Below, one piece after another: positions 44,890 to 54,547 of a stretch of 64,000 nt of DNA. Made by a program: the position numbers and the translations under genes. The first letter of the stretch is position 1. Every line of letters begins with the position of its first letter. The notes below the pieces were generated by a model. That model ran no database searches. It worked only from the letters and a program-made list of their open reading frames with translations, and was not told the origin of the DNA. The DNA is from Eubacteriaceae bacterium. GTDB taxonomy: Bacteria > Bacillota > Clostridia > Lachnospirales > Lachnospiraceae. The stretch is taken from assembly GCA_902362875.1 (NCBI GenBank), contig CABIYF010000015.1, forward strand, positions 8,377 through 72,376, read 5' to 3'.

Positions 44890-46899
44890 CTATAAGTATT
44901 GTTCTATAATCTCATATAAACTCTCAATTCGGATAGGTTTCGCCATGTGTGCATTCATTCCTGCTTCAATTGCAGCCTTTGCATCTTCCTCAAATGCATT
45001 CGCTGTCATCGCAATGATCGGAATGTCTGCCTTTGTCTTATCCTCTAATTGCCTTATCTTTTGTGTTGCTTCGTATCCATCCATGACCGGCATCATCACA
45101 TCCATCAAGATCAGATCGATCATGTCTCCTTTCTCTGATTCCATATAATCTACTGCCTGTTTTCCATCTTCGACACTATTGACATGAAATCCTGCTTCTG
45201 TAAGGATCGTCTCAGCAATCTCCCGGTTTAATTCTACATCTTCTACGAGCAGAATTTCTTTTCCTTTAAATGCCTCAACTTCTAAAATGGTTTTATCTTT
45301 TGTTTTCACAGGACGACTTGCGTTCTGTAATACATCGTATAATTCTGATACAAACAGTGGTTTTGCACAAAATGCTGTGACTCCAGCTTCTCTTGCTTCC
45401 TGCTCGATATCTGCCCAGTCATATGCTGTCAGAATAATGATCGGTACTTCATCCCCGATCTCCATGCGGATTCTTCTGACCACCTCAATTCCATTCATAT
45501 CCGGCATCAGCCAATCAATGATATACACCTGAAATGGATCATTTTCCTGGGATGCATATTTGGCTCTGAATATCGCTTCTTTACCAGACGTTGTCCATTC
45601 TGAACGAAGTCCGATCGTTCTCAGCATCTTCTCAACACTAGCACAACTATCCATACTGTCATCTGCTACTAATGCACGAAAACCATTTAATTCCTTGATA
45701 ACTCCTCTCTTGCTGTTTTGCTGGGTTGTCTTAAATCTAAGAGAGATCGTAAACTCCGATCCCACTCCTAATTCACTTTTTACTTTGATAGTTCCACCCA
45801 TCATATCTACAATATTCTTTGTAATCGCCATTCCAAGTCCTGTACCTGGAATTCGGCTGACTGTAGAAGTTTCTTCTCTCGTAAATGGTTCAAAAATATG
45901 TTCTGCAAATTCCTCACTCATTCCAATTCCATTGTCTTTTACAACAAAATCGTAATCTGCAAAGCCTTCTGGTGCATGCCCTTTCTGAATAATGCGAAAG
46001 CCTACTGTTCCCCCTGCCTTTGTATATTTCATCGCATTACTCATACAATTTAATAAAATCTGATTTAGTCTTAATTTGTCACAGATGACATCCTCATCGA
46101 CCACATCAACTGTATCTATAAAGAAATCAAGACGTTTTGCCTTGATATCTGTCTGCAGAATATTCCTAAGATCGTGTATAACTATAGGAATACTACATGG
46201 GCTTTCTTCAATTTTAACTTTCCCACTTTCAATCCGGCTCATATCCAGAACATCATTGATCAATGACAGCAAATGATTACTTGATGTCATGATCTTGCTT
46301 AAATAATCTTTCAATCGTTCTTTTTCATCGATATGTGTTGCTGCAAGTGATGTAAATCCTATGATCGCATTCATTGGTGTTCGGATATCATGTGACATAT
46401 TGTTTAAAAATGTCGTCTTTGCCTGATTCGCACGTTCTGCCAGCTGATAGGCTTCTTTCAATGTTCTCTGATATTCCATATCCTTTTCTTTTTGTTTCGT
46501 AATATCTTTGAATAATACAAGTACATGATTTGGACTTCCATCGTCGCAAAGATCCACGATCACAACCGAAGCACGACACCATCTGCGTTGTTCTTCCCTG
46601 ATTACTTTATAATCTATATAGTAGCTTCGATCGATTTCTGTAAGTTCATCCTCATTCAAAGTTTTTTTGATATAAGAAGGATCCAATTTTTCTCTTAATT
46701 GTCCTTGATATTCCTGCATGATCGAATCATTCAGAATCTCTTCTAAAAATTCTGTATAACTTCCTTCCTTTGAAATATGTCTCATCCAAGAAACAAGATG
46801 CAATACCTCATAACGGTCTTCTCCGACATTTACTAAAATTCCTGCAAAATAGCTTTGGCTAAAAGCCTTTAAAATGTCTGCATCGTATTCTTTTTTCAT
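44890..46899 (-). CDS. Cytoplasmic hybrid histidine kinase with two receiver domains
   Basis: 669 residues without membrane segments. N-terminal PAS-like domain (about 10-135), HisKA with H170 (NNMSHDIRTPMNAIIGF), HATPase (NCMSNAMKYT, DNGIGM, GTGLGMAI), a divergent receiver 1 (VYIIDWLMPDMNG) and a canonical receiver 2 (LILMDVMMPVMDGYEA). Sits 40 nt after the GGDEF-receiver gene and 21 nt before the lipoprotein, so all four genes are probably one transcript. It may phosphorylate the receiver of the GGDEF protein. Confidence 0.92.
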   Translation of the reverse strand: MKKEYDADILKAFSQSYFAGILVNVGEDRYEVLHLVSWMRHISKEGSYTEFLEEILNDSIMQEYQGQLREKLDPSYIKKTLNEDELTEIDRSYYIDYKVIREEQRRWCRASVVIVDLCDDGSPNHVLVLFKDITKQKEKDMEYQRTLKEAYQLAERANQAKTTFLNNMSHDIRTPMNAIIGFTSLAATHIDEKERLKDYLSKIMTSSNHLLSLINDVLDMSRIESGKVKIEESPCSIPIVIHDLRNILQTDIKAKRLDFFIDTVDVVDEDVICDKLRLNQILLNCMSNAMKYTKAGGTVGFRIIQKGHAPEGFADYDFVVKDNGIGMSEEFAEHIFEPFTREETSTVSRIPGTGLGMAITKNIVDMMGGTIKVKSELGVGSEFTISLRFKTTQQNSKRGVIKELNGFRALVADDSMDSCASVEKMLRTIGLRSEWTTSGKEAIFRAKYASQENDPFQVYIIDWLMPDMNGIEVVRRIRMEIGDEVPIIILTAYDWADIEQEAREAGVTAFCAKPLFVSELYDVLQNASRPVKTKDKTILEVEAFKGKEILLVEDVELNREIAETILTEAGFHVNSVEDGKQAVDYMESEKGDMIDLILMDVMMPVMDGYEATQKIRQLEDKTKADIPIIAMTANAFEEDAKAAIEAGMNAHMAKPIRIESLYEIIEQYL

Positions 46900-46939
46900 A
46901 TTTTCTCACCATTTATCTATTCTGTGTTTAACGCTCCCT

Positions 46940-48253
46940 CTACACGGTTCCTGTAACCAGTGCCATTAGTCTTCTTTGTTTTGCATATAATTTTACTGTA
47001 TTTGATACACGCTGATAGACGATATTTGCATCAAATGGACGGTTAATATAATCGGTAACACCCATCTCATAGGCACGTCTGATATAATTCTCTGAATCCT
47101 CACTCGAGATCATAATGACTGGAATATCTGATATCCAATATTCCTCTGTCATATGTTTTAAAACTTCAAAACCGTCCATCTCTGGCATAATAATATCTAA
47201 CAGTACCAGAGAAATTCCAAGTCCATACTCACCCAGTTTATGAAGAGCTTCTCTTCCACTTTCCGCTTCTACGATCTCATAGTCTTCCTGCAGGATCTCT
47301 GACAGAATTTCCCGGTTAAATTCTGAATCATCTACGATCATAATTCTTGGTTTATTCTTAGTTTCTTCATCATCCGGCATCTTTTTATCACATTCGGTCA
47401 CTACTATCGCTTTATAATCTTTTGCCTTATACATCAAATGGTCTGCCCTTGCGATTGCTTCATCGATGGTTTCATTCTCAGACAAAACACCACCGATACT
47501 TGCTGTCAGTCTTAGTCTTGAACATTCTGGAATTTTCGCATTCTGAATTGCTTCCTGAATCTGCAGTAATTTCCCACGCAAAGTGCCTCTGACCATATTC
47601 GGAAGGATCAGTAAAAACTCATCTCCTCCATAACGAACCAGTTTATCCGTCTTTCGTATGCAGTGGTTGATTGCATCGGCTACGGTTTTTAATACACGAT
47701 CTCCCATATCATGTCCATAAATATCATTATATAATTTAAAATCATCCAGATCGATCATTGCAACCCCAGCAGAATTCTGCATATCTCTAATCTCATCCTC
47801 AAAATATCTTCGATTATAGATTCCTGTCAAAGGATCTCTGTATAATTTATCCTGATAACCTTTTAATTTGCCGACAAGTTTATCTCTTCCATCCATATCA
47901 ATTAATGTATCATCCGCAAGATATCTGACAAGTTCCATAACACATGGTTCATCATCAATTTCCATATATCTTGAGATCACAAGATATATGTCTGTATCAA
48001 GAAACTCTAGTTTTGTCTTCTGCCGTTTCTCTGTATACGCTTTTACTGATATGCAATTCTCACATGGCTTATTCTTCTTCCAAAATTCATAACATTTACA
48101 CATTCCAAGCTGTACTCTCACACAGGGATTCTCTTGTATCTTAGATAAAAATTCTCCATCCAAAATTCTAACAACATCAAAAATTTTCTCTAGTACTTTT
48201 GTCTCTTCTTCTACCTCTTGTCTGGTCATCTTAACATTTGTATTCACGTACAA
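46940..48253 (-). CDS. Diguanylate cyclase with C-terminal receiver domain
   Basis: 437 residues. N-terminal PAS-like domain with a cysteine cluster C44, C52, C54, C64, C67; GGDEF domain (about 137-290) with intact signature at 209-213 (RYGGDEFLLI) and DPLTGIYNRR; receiver domain (about 305-425) with phospho-acceptor in LVLLDIIMPEMDG and IDGK-type K at the end. Predicted start is TTG at 48253, 5-7 nt after AGGGGTG; the ATG at 48229 lacks a good site. Makes cyclic di-GMP. The cysteine set suggests a metal or redox-sensing input. Confidence 0.9.
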   Translation of the reverse strand: MYVNTNVKMTRQEVEEETKVLEKIFDVVRILDGEFLSKIQENPCVRVQLGMCKCYEFWKKNKPCENCISVKAYTEKRQKTKLEFLDTDIYLVISRYMEIDDEPCVMELVRYLADDTLIDMDGRDKLVGKLKGYQDKLYRDPLTGIYNRRYFEDEIRDMQNSAGVAMIDLDDFKLYNDIYGHDMGDRVLKTVADAINHCIRKTDKLVRYGGDEFLLILPNMVRGTLRGKLLQIQEAIQNAKIPECSRLRLTASIGGVLSENETIDEAIARADHLMYKAKDYKAIVVTECDKKMPDDEETKNKPRIMIVDDSEFNREILSEILQEDYEIVEAESGREALHKLGEYGLGISLVLLDIIMPEMDGFEVLKHMTEEYWISDIPVIMISSEDSENYIRRAYEMGVTDYINRPFDANIVYQRVSNTVKLYAKQRRLMALVTGTV

Positions 48254-48436
48254 CTTTCACCCCTAATTCATAATAACTTTTATTTTTTTATACATTTTAC
48301 TTGCGTCACCCTATCTATACTCCCTTTATGTTAACAATACACTTTATTAACATATATTTTCATGATATCACATACTTTTGTCGTTTTCCATCGAGAATGC
48401 TGATTTTTACAATCTTTTTCTTTGGTAGTACCAAAA

Positions 48437-48474
48437 AAGGAGCAGATCCTACAATATCGCAGTATCTGCTCCTT
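48437..48474 (-). terminator. Terminator of the amino-acid ABC transporter operon
   Basis: AAGGAGCAGAT (48437-48447) pairs with ATCTGCTCCTT (48464-48474), an 11-bp stem; on the minus strand it is followed by TTTTTT. It is 11 nt beyond the ATPase stop. Confidence 0.85.
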
Positions 48475-48484
48475 CATCATCTTC

Positions 48485-49207
48485 TTATAACACTTTACTT
48501 AAAAATGTCTTTGTTCGTTCTTCCTGTGGATGGTCAAAAATCTGTTCTGGTGTTCCCTCTTCAAGGATTCCACCGCCATCCATAAAGAATACACGGTTGG
48601 CCACTTCTCTCGCAAATCCCATCTCGTGAGTTACAACAACCATGGTCATACCTTCTTTGGCAAGCTGTTTCATAACTTCTAATACTTCTCCAACCATCTC
48701 TGGATCAAGTGCGGAAGTTGGTTCGTCAAACAACATGACTTCTGGTGACAATGCCAGAGATCTTGCAATCGCTACACGCTGTTTCTGTCCACCAGATAAC
48801 TGTGCTGGATAATTGTCAGCTTTGTCACCAACACCGACACGATTTAACAATTCCATGGCTTTTTCTTTTGCCTGTTCTTCTGTCATCATCTTATGACGGA
48901 TCGGAGCTAATGTAACATTCTCAAGGATTGTCAGATGTGGGAATAAGTTAAAATGCTGAAATACCATTCCAACTCGTTTTCTCATTGCATCAACATCGAA
49001 ATTCTTCTCTGTTAAATGCATATCATCAATGACAATATCTCCCTTTGTAGGAGTCTCTAATAAGTTTAAGCATCTTAAAAATGTACTCTTTCCAGATCCA
49101 GATGGTCCGATCACACAAACGCATTCTCCTTTGTCAATATGACAGTCAATGCCTTTTAACACTTCCAGAGATCCGAAATATTTATGCAAATTTTTAACGT
49201 CTATCAC
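48485..49207 (-). CDS. Polar amino acid ABC transporter ATP-binding protein
   Basis: 240 residues, GlnQ/HisP family. Walker [11 protein letters not shown]-loop [13 protein letters not shown], signature [16 protein letters not shown], Walker [19 protein letters not shown]-loop VTHEMGFA. Drives uptake through the permease encoded just upstream; the start overlaps the permease gene by 14 nt. Confidence 0.95.
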   Translation of the reverse strand: MIDVKNLHKYFGSLEVLKGIDCHIDKGECVCVIGPSGSGKSTFLRCLNLLETPTKGDIVIDDMHLTEKNFDVDAMRKRVGMVFQHFNLFPHLTILENVTLAPIRHKMMTEEQAKEKAMELLNRVGVGDKADNYPAQLSGGQKQRVAIARSLALSPEVMLFDEPTSALDPEMVGEVLEVMKQLAKEGMTMVVVTHEMGFAREVANRVFFMDGGGILEEGTPEQIFDHPQEERTKTFLSKVL

Positions 49208-49871
49208 TTTGTCTCAGTCTCCTTTCTAATGCGTTTAATCCTAATGTCAGGAACTTAACGATCACATAGTAGATCAGTGCTGTTCCAAGCAATGGTGCCA
49301 GTGCTTCGAAGATTCTTGAAATTACGAAATCTGATACCTTTGTCAGATCGACGATCGCTACATATCCTAAAATAGAAGTTTCTTTTACCAGTACGATAAA
49401 TTCATTTCCAAGGGCAGGAAGAATGTTCTTAATCGCCTGAGGCAGGATAATATCTTTCATTGTCTGTACATAGGATAATCCAAGAGAACGTCCACCTTCC
49501 ATCTGTCCCTGATCAACAGCCTGAATTCCTGCACGGATGATCTCCGCAACATAAGCTGCACTGTTTAGACCAAAGGTTAAGGAACCTACAAGCAGTCCAC
49601 TTTGACCTTTTAAAATAACGAAATACATGATCATCAACTGTGTCAACGTTGGTGTTCCACGAATGATATCAATGTACACGTATGCGATTTTTGATAAAAG
49701 TGTACTCTTTCCTTTCTGCTCTGCTGTCAAACGCATTAATGCTAACAATGTACCAAGTACCACACCTATGATGATCGCAATGACTGACACAAGAATTGTC
49801 ATCTTTAGTCCATCGAGGTATAGCAGGTAACGTTGTTCTTCAATAAATGCGGTATAAAATGAATCTAACAT
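49194..49871 (-). CDS. Polar amino acid ABC transporter permease
   Basis: 225 residues, HisM/GlnP family with about five membrane helices. The EAA loop reads [38 protein letters not shown]. Forms the channel with the ATPase and receives ligand from the lipoprotein 25 nt upstream. Likely a homodimer since no second permease is present. Confidence 0.95.
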   Translation of the reverse strand: MLDSFYTAFIEEQRYLLYLDGLKMTILVSVIAIIIGVVLGTLLALMRLTAEQKGKSTLLSKIAYVYIDIIRGTPTLTQLMIMYFVILKGQSGLLVGSLTFGLNSAAYVAEIIRAGIQAVDQGQMEGGRSLGLSYVQTMKDIILPQAIKNILPALGNEFIVLVKETSILGYVAIVDLTKVSDFVISRIFEALAPLLGTALIYYVIVKFLTLGLNALERRLRQSDRR

Positions 49872-49896
49872 TTTTGAAACCTTACCTTCCTATTTT

Positions 49897-50691
49897 CTAG
49901 TTTTTGGAATCAATATATTTAGCTTTCAGCTTATCATATGTTCCATCTTCTTTAATTGCTTTAATCTGTTTATTGACCTCTTCTTTGTAAGCTGTATTAC
50001 CTTTTGTAAGTGCGATACAATAGTATTCAGATCCTGCAGAATCGATCACTATTTTTAACTTCTTCGCATTCTTTTTCACAAATTCATTTGCTGTTAATTC
50101 ATCGATGACTACTGCATCAACTGATCCATTTTTCAGATCCATGACAGCATCAACGCCCTTCTTAAAACGTTTTACCTTTGCACCTTTGACAAGGACTTTC
50201 GCTTTCTTACCATCTCCAAATTTATCTCCAGATGAAATTAAATCTCCTGTTGTTCCTTCCTGAACACCAATCTTCTTTCCATCAAGCTGAGCTAATTTTG
50301 TGATCTTGCTATCCTTCTTTAAGATGATCGCCTGATTTGTTGTATAGTAGCTGTCAGAGAAATCTACAGCTTTTTCACGTTTCTCTGTCTTTGTCATTCC
50401 AGCAATGATCGCATTGATAGAATCAGATTCCATAGCACCGATCAGAGATTTGAATTCCATGTTTTTAATCTCAACTTTTTTACCCATACGTTTTCCGATT
50501 TCTTTGATCATAGCGATATCAAAACCTTCTGGCTGTTTTTTATCGTTCATGTATTCAAATGGTGGGAACTCTGCGTTTGTTCCTACGATCAGTTTATCTG
50601 GAACTTTACTTTCTGCTTTTTTACTGCATCCTGTGAACAGCATAGAAGCTGCCAGTACACCGGCTAATGCGACTGTTAAAAACTTTTTCAT
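49897..50691 (-). CDS. Amino acid ABC transporter substrate-binding lipoprotein
   Basis: 264 residues. Lipobox FTGC with C22; binding signature LIVGTNAEFPPFEYMNDKKQPEGFDIAMIKEI, then AVDFSDSYYTTNQAIILKK. First gene of a classical three-gene amino-acid uptake operon (binding protein, permease, ATPase). Glutamine, cystine or basic amino acids are possible. Related in fold to the sensor-linked lipoprotein at 44044. Confidence 0.94.
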   Translation of the reverse strand: MKKFLTVALAGVLAASMLFTGCSKKAESKVPDKLIVGTNAEFPPFEYMNDKKQPEGFDIAMIKEIGKRMGKKVEIKNMEFKSLIGAMESDSINAIIAGMTKTEKREKAVDFSDSYYTTNQAIILKKDSKITKLAQLDGKKIGVQEGTTGDLISSGDKFGDGKKAKVLVKGAKVKRFKKGVDAVMDLKNGSVDAVVIDELTANEFVKKNAKKLKIVIDSAGSEYYCIALTKGNTAYKEEVNKQIKAIKEDGTYDKLKAKYIDSKN

Positions 50692-50768
50692 AATCTTTTC
50701 TCCTTTTAAAAATGAATTTGCCCTTTACGGGATTTTATAAGTTTGTAATTATATACATAACTTTTATT

Positions 50769-51809
50769 TTACAATATCTTACGAAATATTTCAAATGCTG
50801 ACGGCAATGCATACGTATTTTCTAGTTCTTTTTTTAGTACCCAAACGTAATCTTTGCTTTCTATCGGCGTTTTTAAGGAAATTTTTACTCCTTCCATGTG
50901 CCATTCCACATGACTGAAGATATGTTTTCCTTTCCCTGCTGCTTCTACCTTGGCATCTTCCATATGATGCGCAGTCATCCATTCCTTGATATCTTCGGCA
51001 TCCATTTTCTTATCTTCATTCGGGAACTCCCATAATCCGGCAAGCAATCCTTTGTCTCCTCGTTTATGGATTGCGATCTGATCGTTGCATTCTAATAAAA
51101 ATACAGTCTTATGCTCGATCTTTCTTGCCTTCTTCGGAGTTTTGACCGGTAATTTGTCTATAAGATCTTCTTTGTAAGCTCTACAAACCGTATCCCATGG
51201 ACACTGATCACATAATGGTTTCCCATTTGGCACACAAACTGTCGCACCCAGTTCGATCAATGCCTGATTAAAATCTCCCGGTCGGTCTTCCGGCATAAAT
51301 TCCATGATCCTTCTTCCCATATCTTTCTTTGTTTTATCTTTGAGAATATCAGAGTCATCTCCCCATAATCTAGCCAGCACACGAAGAACATTTCCATCAA
51401 CTGCAGGAACCTGTAGTTCGAATGCGATCGATCCGATCGCCCCTGCTGTATACATTCCAATGCCCTTCAGCGATAATAATTTATCATAATCTGCAGGCAG
51501 TTGTCCACCATATTCTTGAACGATCGTCTGGGCTGCTGCTTTTAGATTCCTTGCACGATTGTAATAGCCAAGGCCTTCCCATAGTTTCATCAGTCGATCA
51601 TCTTCTACTTCGGCTAGATCATAAACCGTTGGCAATGCCTCCATAAAACGGTCAAAATACGGTTTCACTGCTTCTACTCTTGTCTGTTGCAGCATAATCT
51701 CTGAAATCCAGATTCTATAAGGATCTTTATTTTCTCTCCATGGTAACAGACGTTTATTATAATCATACCAGTGAAGCAGAGATCCACTTAAGTCATATCG
51801 ATTTTCCAT
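50769..51809 (-). CDS. mutY: A/G-specific adenine DNA glycosylase
   Basis: 346 residues. HhH-GPD domain with catalytic E37 (SEIMLQQT) and D138 (VDGNV), helix-hairpin-helix KGIGMYTAGAI, and a C-terminal NUDIX-like recognition domain (about 225-345). The iron-sulfur cysteines are C192, C200, C203 and C209, spaced x7-x2-x5 instead of the x6-x2-x5 of E. coli MutY. Removes adenine opposite 8-oxoguanine. The stand-alone gene ends just before the ABC operon leader. Confidence 0.93.
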   Translation of the reverse strand: MENRYDLSGSLLHWYDYNKRLLPWRENKDPYRIWISEIMLQQTRVEAVKPYFDRFMEALPTVYDLAEVEDDRLMKLWEGLGYYNRARNLKAAAQTIVQEYGGQLPADYDKLLSLKGIGMYTAGAIGSIAFELQVPAVDGNVLRVLARLWGDDSDILKDKTKKDMGRRIMEFMPEDRPGDFNQALIELGATVCVPNGKPLCDQCPWDTVCRAYKEDLIDKLPVKTPKKARKIEHKTVFLLECNDQIAIHKRGDKGLLAGLWEFPNEDKKMDAEDIKEWMTAHHMEDAKVEAAGKGKHIFSHVEWHMEGVKISLKTPIESKDYVWVLKKELENTYALPSAFEIFRKIL

Positions 51810-51927
51810 CTATTTGCCTCTTTCTAACTCTATCTTCTTCCCTCTGATCCATATCTTTTTCAAATCTTCATGGATCAGCCAGACCTCATTATAACAGACC
51901 TTTCTACAAAATACCATGACGGAAATA

Positions 51928-52638
51928 TCAGGAAAATCCTTTTCCGATCGCTATACAAAATACATAAACCTCTCTGATTCCTAGTTGTTTCAAAGCTACT
52001 GTTACCGCTTCTGCGGTTGATCCTGTTGTATAAATATCATCTACTAATAACACTCTTTTTGGCATTCCTGCTCTCTGATATTCTTTTAAATTTCCACGAA
52101 ATGCTTTCTTTAAATTGCTTTTTCTCTCTCCTGGGTTTAATTGTTTCTGCGGTTTCGTATCATGAATTCTTTCTACAATCTTTGTATACATAGGTTTGTT
52201 TAACATTTCTGCAATTCCATTTGCAAAAATTTCTGCCTGATTAAAGCCCCTTTTTCTTCTCTTTTTTCTATGGATCGGCACAGGAATGATGACATCTATT
52301 TTTAACTGTAACAAATCTCCGTATTTTCTTTTTTGAATCTCTTCCAGATAATATTTTGCAAATTTCCTTTCATTCTTATATTTGATCGCAGCCAAAGAAT
52401 TCGTGACTGGTTTCTGGTAAATACATAACCCCATACCACGCTCAAAATTCTTCGGATGTTGTCTACAGTCACTACAATATTCTTTTTCATAGTTCTTCAT
52501 TGGCTTTCCGCAAGAATAACATGTCGGTTCTTTGATAAAAATCTGCTTTTTGCTGCAAGTTTTACAGATACGTTCTCCTTTGTCCAATAATTCTTTTGCA
52601 CATAATGGACAAATTGGAGGAAATAGAAATGATAACAT
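51928..52638 (-). CDS. comF: ComF family phosphoribosyltransferase-like protein
   Basis: 236 residues. Four CxxC pairs form two zinc ribbons: C10/C13, C25/C28, C40/C43, C55/C58. The C-terminal PRTase domain carries the PRPP loop VLLVDDIYTTGSTAEAV. The ATG at 52638 follows AAGGAGG by 6 nt and is preferred to a start 30 nt upstream. Known role of ComF is DNA uptake in competent Bacillota; whether this organism is competent is unknown. Followed by 118 nt with nothing I can name before mutY. Confidence 0.9.
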   Translation of the reverse strand: MLSFLFPPICPLCAKELLDKGERICKTCSKKQIFIKEPTCYSCGKPMKNYEKEYCSDCRQHPKNFERGMGLCIYQKPVTNSLAAIKYKNERKFAKYYLEEIQKRKYGDLLQLKIDVIIPVPIHRKKRRKRGFNQAEIFANGIAEMLNKPMYTKIVERIHDTKPQKQLNPGERKSNLKKAFRGNLKEYQRAGMPKRVLLVDDIYTTGSTAEAVTVALKQLGIREVYVFCIAIGKGFS

Positions 52639-52736
52639 CAGATGCCTCCTTATTAATTTACATGACATAATTTTATTTTAGAATTGTATATCTTTGTTTG
52701 AATTGTATATTTTATCCATTCGTATTTGTAAGAAAA

Positions 52737-52760
52737 AGCACCAGTTATTAATGTGGTGCT
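52737..52760 (-). terminator. Terminator overlapping the dnaB stop codon
   Basis: AGCACCA (52737-52743) pairs with TGGTGCT (52754-52760); the minus strand continues with TTTTTCTT. The stop codon TAA of dnaB (52750-52748) lies in the loop. Confidence 0.7.
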
Positions 52761-54088
52761 CTTTCTTTATTTCCAAATTTGGTGTATTGTCCGAGCCATA
52801 CAAGCTCTACACTACCCGTCGAACCATTTCTCTGTTTATCAACGATGATCTCTGCGATTCCTTTCTTCTCAGAATCCTCATTATAATATTCATCACGGTA
52901 AATGAACATTACAACGTCGGCATCCTGCTCGATCGATCCTGATTCACGCAGGTCGGATAACATTGGTTTGGCTGGTTTTCTTTCTTCTACTCTTCGGCTT
53001 AACTGAGATAATGCGATAACTGGTGCATTCATCTCTCTTGCTAATGCTTTTAGCGATCTTGAGATTTCTGAAATCTCCTGCTGTCTTGATTCAGAACGTT
53101 TTCCTCCTGACATCAGCTGCAAATAGTCAATAATGATCAGATCAAGTCCATGTGTCTGTTTGTATCTTCGACACTTTGATCTTAATTCTGCGATCGTGAT
53201 ACCTGGTGTATCATCAATGATCAGTGGGGAACGACCGATCGTTCCTGCACTTTCCATGATTTTCTCCCAGTCAGTTTCCTGAAGATCACCAGTACGGATA
53301 GACTGTGAGTCTACCATCGCTTCCATCGCCATCATACGGGTTACAAGCTGTTCTTTTGACATCTCCAGACTGAAGATTGCTGTCGGTACATGATCTCTGA
53401 CTGCAGCTCTCTGTGCGATATTCAGTACGAATGCTGTCTTACCCATGGCAGGACGTGCCGCCACGATAATAAGCTCGGATGGATGTAATCCAGATAATTT
53501 GTAATCCAGATCTGTAAATCCTGTTGCGATACCAGTCACTCGTCCCGCAGAACTTGCCGCTTCTTCGATCGCATCCAGTGTATTTAACACAACTTTATCG
53601 ATTGGAACAAAATCTTCCCTTCCACTTGCCTGCTGAAGAAGTCCAAAAACATTCTTCTCTGTGTGGTCAAGAATCTCTGTTACGTCATCTTTCCCAAGAT
53701 AACATTCCGTTGTAATATCCTCTGTAACTTTGATCAGTTTACGAAGTGTCGCCTTTTCACTGACAATCTTTGCATATTGTTTGGCATTGGCTGACGTTGG
53801 AACGGCTTCCAGAAGATCTCTGATAAATTCCAGAGATTTCATAGATTCCGGTACGTCTTTTTTCTTTAATTTATTCTGAAGCGTTACCAGATCCACCGGC
53901 TTTCCTTCCCGGTATAATTCTGTCATCGCTTCAAATAAAATGCCGTTCTGCTTCTGATAGAAATCATCGGCATTCACAATATCGATAACATCAGCGATCG
54001 CATCCCTGTCCATGATCATAGCTCCGATCACAGATTGTTCTGCCTCCGGGCTGTTTGGCTGCACTTTCTTGATAAATGCTTCATCCAT
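52748..54088 (-). CDS. dnaB: Replicative DNA helicase
   Basis: 446 residues, normal for DnaB/DnaC(Bs). N-terminal primase-interacting domain (about 10-115), linker, RecA-like core with Walker A ARPAMGKT (K217), Walker B LIIIDYLQLM and arginine finger region KQRNGSTG. Unwinds DNA at the fork as a hexamer. 12 nt after rplI. No intein. The loader proteins DnaD/DnaC are encoded 8 kb to the right. Confidence 0.97.
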   Translation of the reverse strand: MDEAFIKKVQPNSPEAEQSVIGAMIMDRDAIADVIDIVNADDFYQKQNGILFEAMTELYREGKPVDLVTLQNKLKKKDVPESMKSLEFIRDLLEAVPTSANAKQYAKIVSEKATLRKLIKVTEDITTECYLGKDDVTEILDHTEKNVFGLLQQASGREDFVPIDKVVLNTLDAIEEAASSAGRVTGIATGFTDLDYKLSGLHPSELIIVAARPAMGKTAFVLNIAQRAAVRDHVPTAIFSLEMSKEQLVTRMMAMEAMVDSQSIRTGDLQETDWEKIMESAGTIGRSPLIIDDTPGITIAELRSKCRRYKQTHGLDLIIIDYLQLMSGGKRSESRQQEISEISRSLKALAREMNAPVIALSQLSRRVEERKPAKPMLSDLRESGSIEQDADVVMFIYRDEYYNEDSEKKGIAEIIVDKQRNGSTGSVELVWLGQYTKFGNKERAPH

Positions 54089-54100
54089 AAATCTGCCCTC

Positions 54101-54544
54101 TTATTTTTCTTCTACTTTCACTCTTAATGTTGCTGTTACCTGTGGATGAACTTTGATCGCAACATCATGGAATCCAAGATTCTTGATTGGTTCGCAGTGC
54201 ATTTTCTTCTTGTCTAAATCATATCCTAACTGTTTCTTTGCTTCTGCAGCGATTTCTTTTGTAGAGATAGATCCGAATGTTCTTCCACCTTCTCCGACTT
54301 TCATCTTTAATACTAACTGTTTTTCTTCGATCTCTTTTGCTAAAACTTTCGCATCTGCTAACGCTTCTGCAGCCAGTTTATCGTCATTTGCTTTTCTTAA
54401 TTTGAGATCATTTAATGCTTTCTTTGTAGCTTCGATTCCTAAATTCTTGCGGAATAATACATTTCTTGCATATCCGCTATTTACTTCTACTACTTCGTCT
54501 TTTTTTCCTACTGATTTTACATCTTCTAATAAAATAACTTTCAT
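54101..54544 (-). CDS. rplI: 50S ribosomal protein L9
   Basis: 147 residues: [21 protein letters not shown] with GYARN, long connecting helix, and C-terminal domain with FGSISTKEI and [14 protein letters not shown]. Typical gdpP-rplI-dnaB order of Bacillota; only 3 nt separate it from gdpP. Confidence 0.97.
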   Translation of the reverse strand: MKVILLEDVKSVGKKDEVVEVNSGYARNVLFRKNLGIEATKKALNDLKLRKANDDKLAAEALADAKVLAKEIEEKQLVLKMKVGEGGRTFGSISTKEIAAEAKKQLGYDLDKKKMHCEPIKNLGFHDVAIKVHPQVTATLRVKVEEK

Positions 54545-54547
54545 CGC

